NCBI GenBank assembly: GCA_028282725.1
Contig: JANQHF010000136.1
Span: 1-34,608 of the forward strand
Length of the DNA: 34,608 nt
DNA from: Saprospiraceae bacterium
GTDB lineage: Bacteria > Bacteroidota > Bacteroidia > Chitinophagales > Saprospiraceae
Direction: 5' to 3'
Below, piece by piece: positions 33,176 through 34,608 of this stretch. Under the pieces are notes generated by a model. The model did no database searches and was not told the DNA's origin. It worked only from the letters and a program-made list of their open reading frames with translations. Position 1 is the stretch's first letter. Each line of letters begins with the position of its first letter. The position numbers and the translations under genes are program-made.

Positions 33176-34474
33176 TTAGCGAACACTGGAAGCCAATGAC
33201 TTTTGAGGGAAGGCGAGTCCTTCATAGAGCCAATTGGCAAGGGCCTGTCTGTTTTCCTCACTGAGAATCCTCTTGTGATTATGCTTGTTCCTGATATTTG
33301 CCAGTTCAACAAGGACGGCAGGCGGTGCCGTATATTTCAGGACATACAGATTTCTCTTTTTGAGGTATCCTTTGTATTCTTTGTTTCTTTGGTGAATGCG
33401 ATATTTTTCCTCGAATTTATCTTTGAGTCGGTTAGCGAGGGCCTTTGAGGATTCGCTGTTTTTGTAATAGCAGAAAAAGACATCCTGCTTATGTGATTCA
33501 TTGTTGGAGTCGATGTGAATGGACACAACATACTGATCTCTGTAACCTGAATTCCTGTATTGTTTGAATTTTTTATTGATATAGAATGTGCGTTGCTGCA
33601 GTCTCTCTAAATGACCAACAGGTATGGAGGAGCCATCGGCCAATGTTTCATCATCGCCATCGCATTTCAGAATCCGGGCATCCCTGATTCCGTCGTTTGG
33701 ATCCTGGATCACGATTTCAACCTTGGCGCCATGCTGCATCAGGTTTCTGGCCAGCCTGAGACTTACGTCGTAGGCATATTCATCTTCGCAAAGTCTGGAT
33801 GGACAATCTTTACATACAGCCCCGGGGTCGGGTCCTCCATGACCACTAACGATGTAGTAGACCTTGTCTGACAAGCTGTTGTCCACCATTTTGAAAGTAG
33901 CATATTTTTTCCCGTAGATATCCATAGATACGGATGCAACGTCTGCCTTCCCGGATTCCTTTTTCTTCTTTTTGATCGCCGGTTTGACAGGTGTGTTCGT
34001 TGCTGGTGCTGTGGAGTCATTCTTGGCATCCGAAGCCAGGCTTCGGTCAGGAGCAGGCACATCATTGATTTCGGCAAACGGTACCCAAAGGATCTTACTA
34101 TTCGTATAATGTGTTTGCCTGGCTTTTTTGGCGAGGAGTTTTTCATTGTAGTTCTTGATTCTTACCGCTTTATCCCAATCGTTGATTCCTATGGTCGAGC
34201 GGATGCTTTTACCGTCATAGTTGTACAAAAATATCGGAAGCTTGTACGATTTGTAGTTGTAGAGTACTGAATTTTGATTGAGTTTGTTGAGACGTTTGAA
34301 TGCTTCTTCGTAAATGGGATCATGTAATAATTCATATCGTTTCAGTATTGTAAAAACACCGTCCCCTTTTTTTGGTTTTACTTCGTGCAATTGACCATCA
34401 ATGATTTTGTTCTCGTTGGCAATACCCGTGGCAGAAAAGAAAATAAATGTAATAGATATTAGAAAAATCTTCAT
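33176..34474 (-). CDS. N-acetylmuramoyl-L-alanine amidase (Amidase_3) with LysM-like N-terminus
   Basis: A 432-residue exported cell-wall hydrolase that cuts the bond between muramic acid and the peptide. Signal peptide: residues 1-19 (FLISITFIFFSATGIA). Residues ~28-82 look like a divergent LysM (HEVKPKKGDGVFTILKRY and RLNKLNQNSVLYNYKSYKLP). A low-complexity basic linker (KPAIKKKKKESGK, ~164-176) follows. Residues ~205-425 are the zinc amidase: HGGPDPGA (His212), CEDEYAYDV (Glu230/232), SIHIDSN (His320) and the catalytic LVELANIRN (Glu390). An unusual CKDCPSRLC cluster right after the first zinc ligand suggests disulfides near the active site. Upstream, 34475-34608 shows no gene. Confidence 0.93.
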   Translation of the reverse strand: MKIFLISITFIFFSATGIANENKIIDGQLHEVKPKKGDGVFTILKRYELLHDPIYEEAFKRLNKLNQNSVLYNYKSYKLPIFLYNYDGKSIRSTIGINDWDKAVRIKNYNEKLLAKKARQTHYTNSKILWVPFAEINDVPAPDRSLASDAKNDSTAPATNTPVKPAIKKKKKESGKADVASVSMDIYGKKYATFKMVDNSLSDKVYYIVSGHGGPDPGAVCKDCPSRLCEDEYAYDVSLRLARNLMQHGAKVEIVIQDPNDGIRDARILKCDGDDETLADGSSIPVGHLERLQQRTFYINKKFKQYRNSGYRDQYVVSIHIDSNNESHKQDVFFCYYKNSESSKALANRLKDKFEEKYRIHQRNKEYKGYLKKRNLYVLKYTAPPAVLVELANIRNKHNHKRILSEENRQALANWLYEGLAFPQKSLASSVR

Positions 34475-34608
34475 ATCACATTGATTGGTAGAGATGCGAA
34501 AAAATTAACTTGTGCGCCCATTCTGATGTTGAAAAATGAACTCTTGGAAAAATACCTGGGCGCATTTTGCTGAACGTTCACCATTTCTCCATAACTTGTT
34601 GAAATACA
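34475..34608. other. End of window, no gene seen
   Basis: This stretch would hold the promoter of the amidase gene on the minus strand. The best -7-like sequence there, TAATTTTT, has one mismatch to TAnnTTTG. No open frame of substance reaches the window edge. Confidence 0.4.

Overview
The window looks like a stretch of Bacteroidota chromosome, probably from a marine or activated-sludge Saprospiria-type lineage (the lineage is inference). The signs are: promoters with the Bacteroidota -7 box TAnnTTTG; a giant-protein C-terminal sorting domain of the gliding-motility/T9SS type; a DUF5916 outer-membrane protein; a 2TM protein; a FecR-like membrane protein beside an ECF sigma factor; and a short SRP RNA. 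Coding density is moderate, and strands alternate every one to three genes. There is no integrase, transposase, CRISPR array, tRNA or rRNA that I can see.

Layout. 1-2.5 kb: the end of a threonine/serine dehydratase, then a class I/II aminotransferase whose reading frame runs on into what looks like a dead secreted-protein gene. 2.5-3.5 kb: two convergent GNAT acetyltransferases. 3.5-7.6 kb: a DUF5916 barrel protein and a divergent exported protein resembling polysaccharide lyases, with a perfect 31-bp palindrome in its promoter region. 7.7-10 kb: a 2H phosphoesterase, then a degraded patch holding two pieces of CubicO-type serine hydrolase around a DUF6265 gene. 10-12.3 kb: a class III nucleotide cyclase joined through a lipoprotein-like signal to a DUF885 domain. 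12.4-15.8 kb: a PhyH-type dioxygenase divergent from a GMC oxidoreductase/gluconate dehydrogenase subunit 3 pair, with seven 18-bp tandem repeats between them. 16-18.5 kb: Hsp20, S1/P1 nuclease, a 2TM protein and a SagB/ThcOx nitroreductase broken by one amber codon. 18.5-23.5 kb: an OmpA-type protein with two OmpA domains, an AAA ATPase with an unusual promoter, and a T9SS-exported IgGFc-binding-like/CHU_C protein. 23.6-27.8 kb: L-lactate permease, ECF sigma factor with a mini anti-sigma candidate, a Crp/Fnr regulator and a small HTH protein. 28-31 kb: RluA-type pseudouridine synthase, SRP RNA and a tight transaldolase-ArsC-HemF operon. 30.8-34.5 kb: a lipoprotein, a LuxE-like acyl-protein synthetase, an unknown secreted protein and a LysM-like/Amidase_3 cell-wall hydrolase.

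Most of the window is housekeeping plus cell-envelope genes. The parts most worth a second look are the cyclase-DUF885 fusion, the 18-bp repeat array, the palindromic operator, the apparently leaderless, repeat-flanked ATPase promoter, and an unusual number (three or four) of genes caught in the act of decay.
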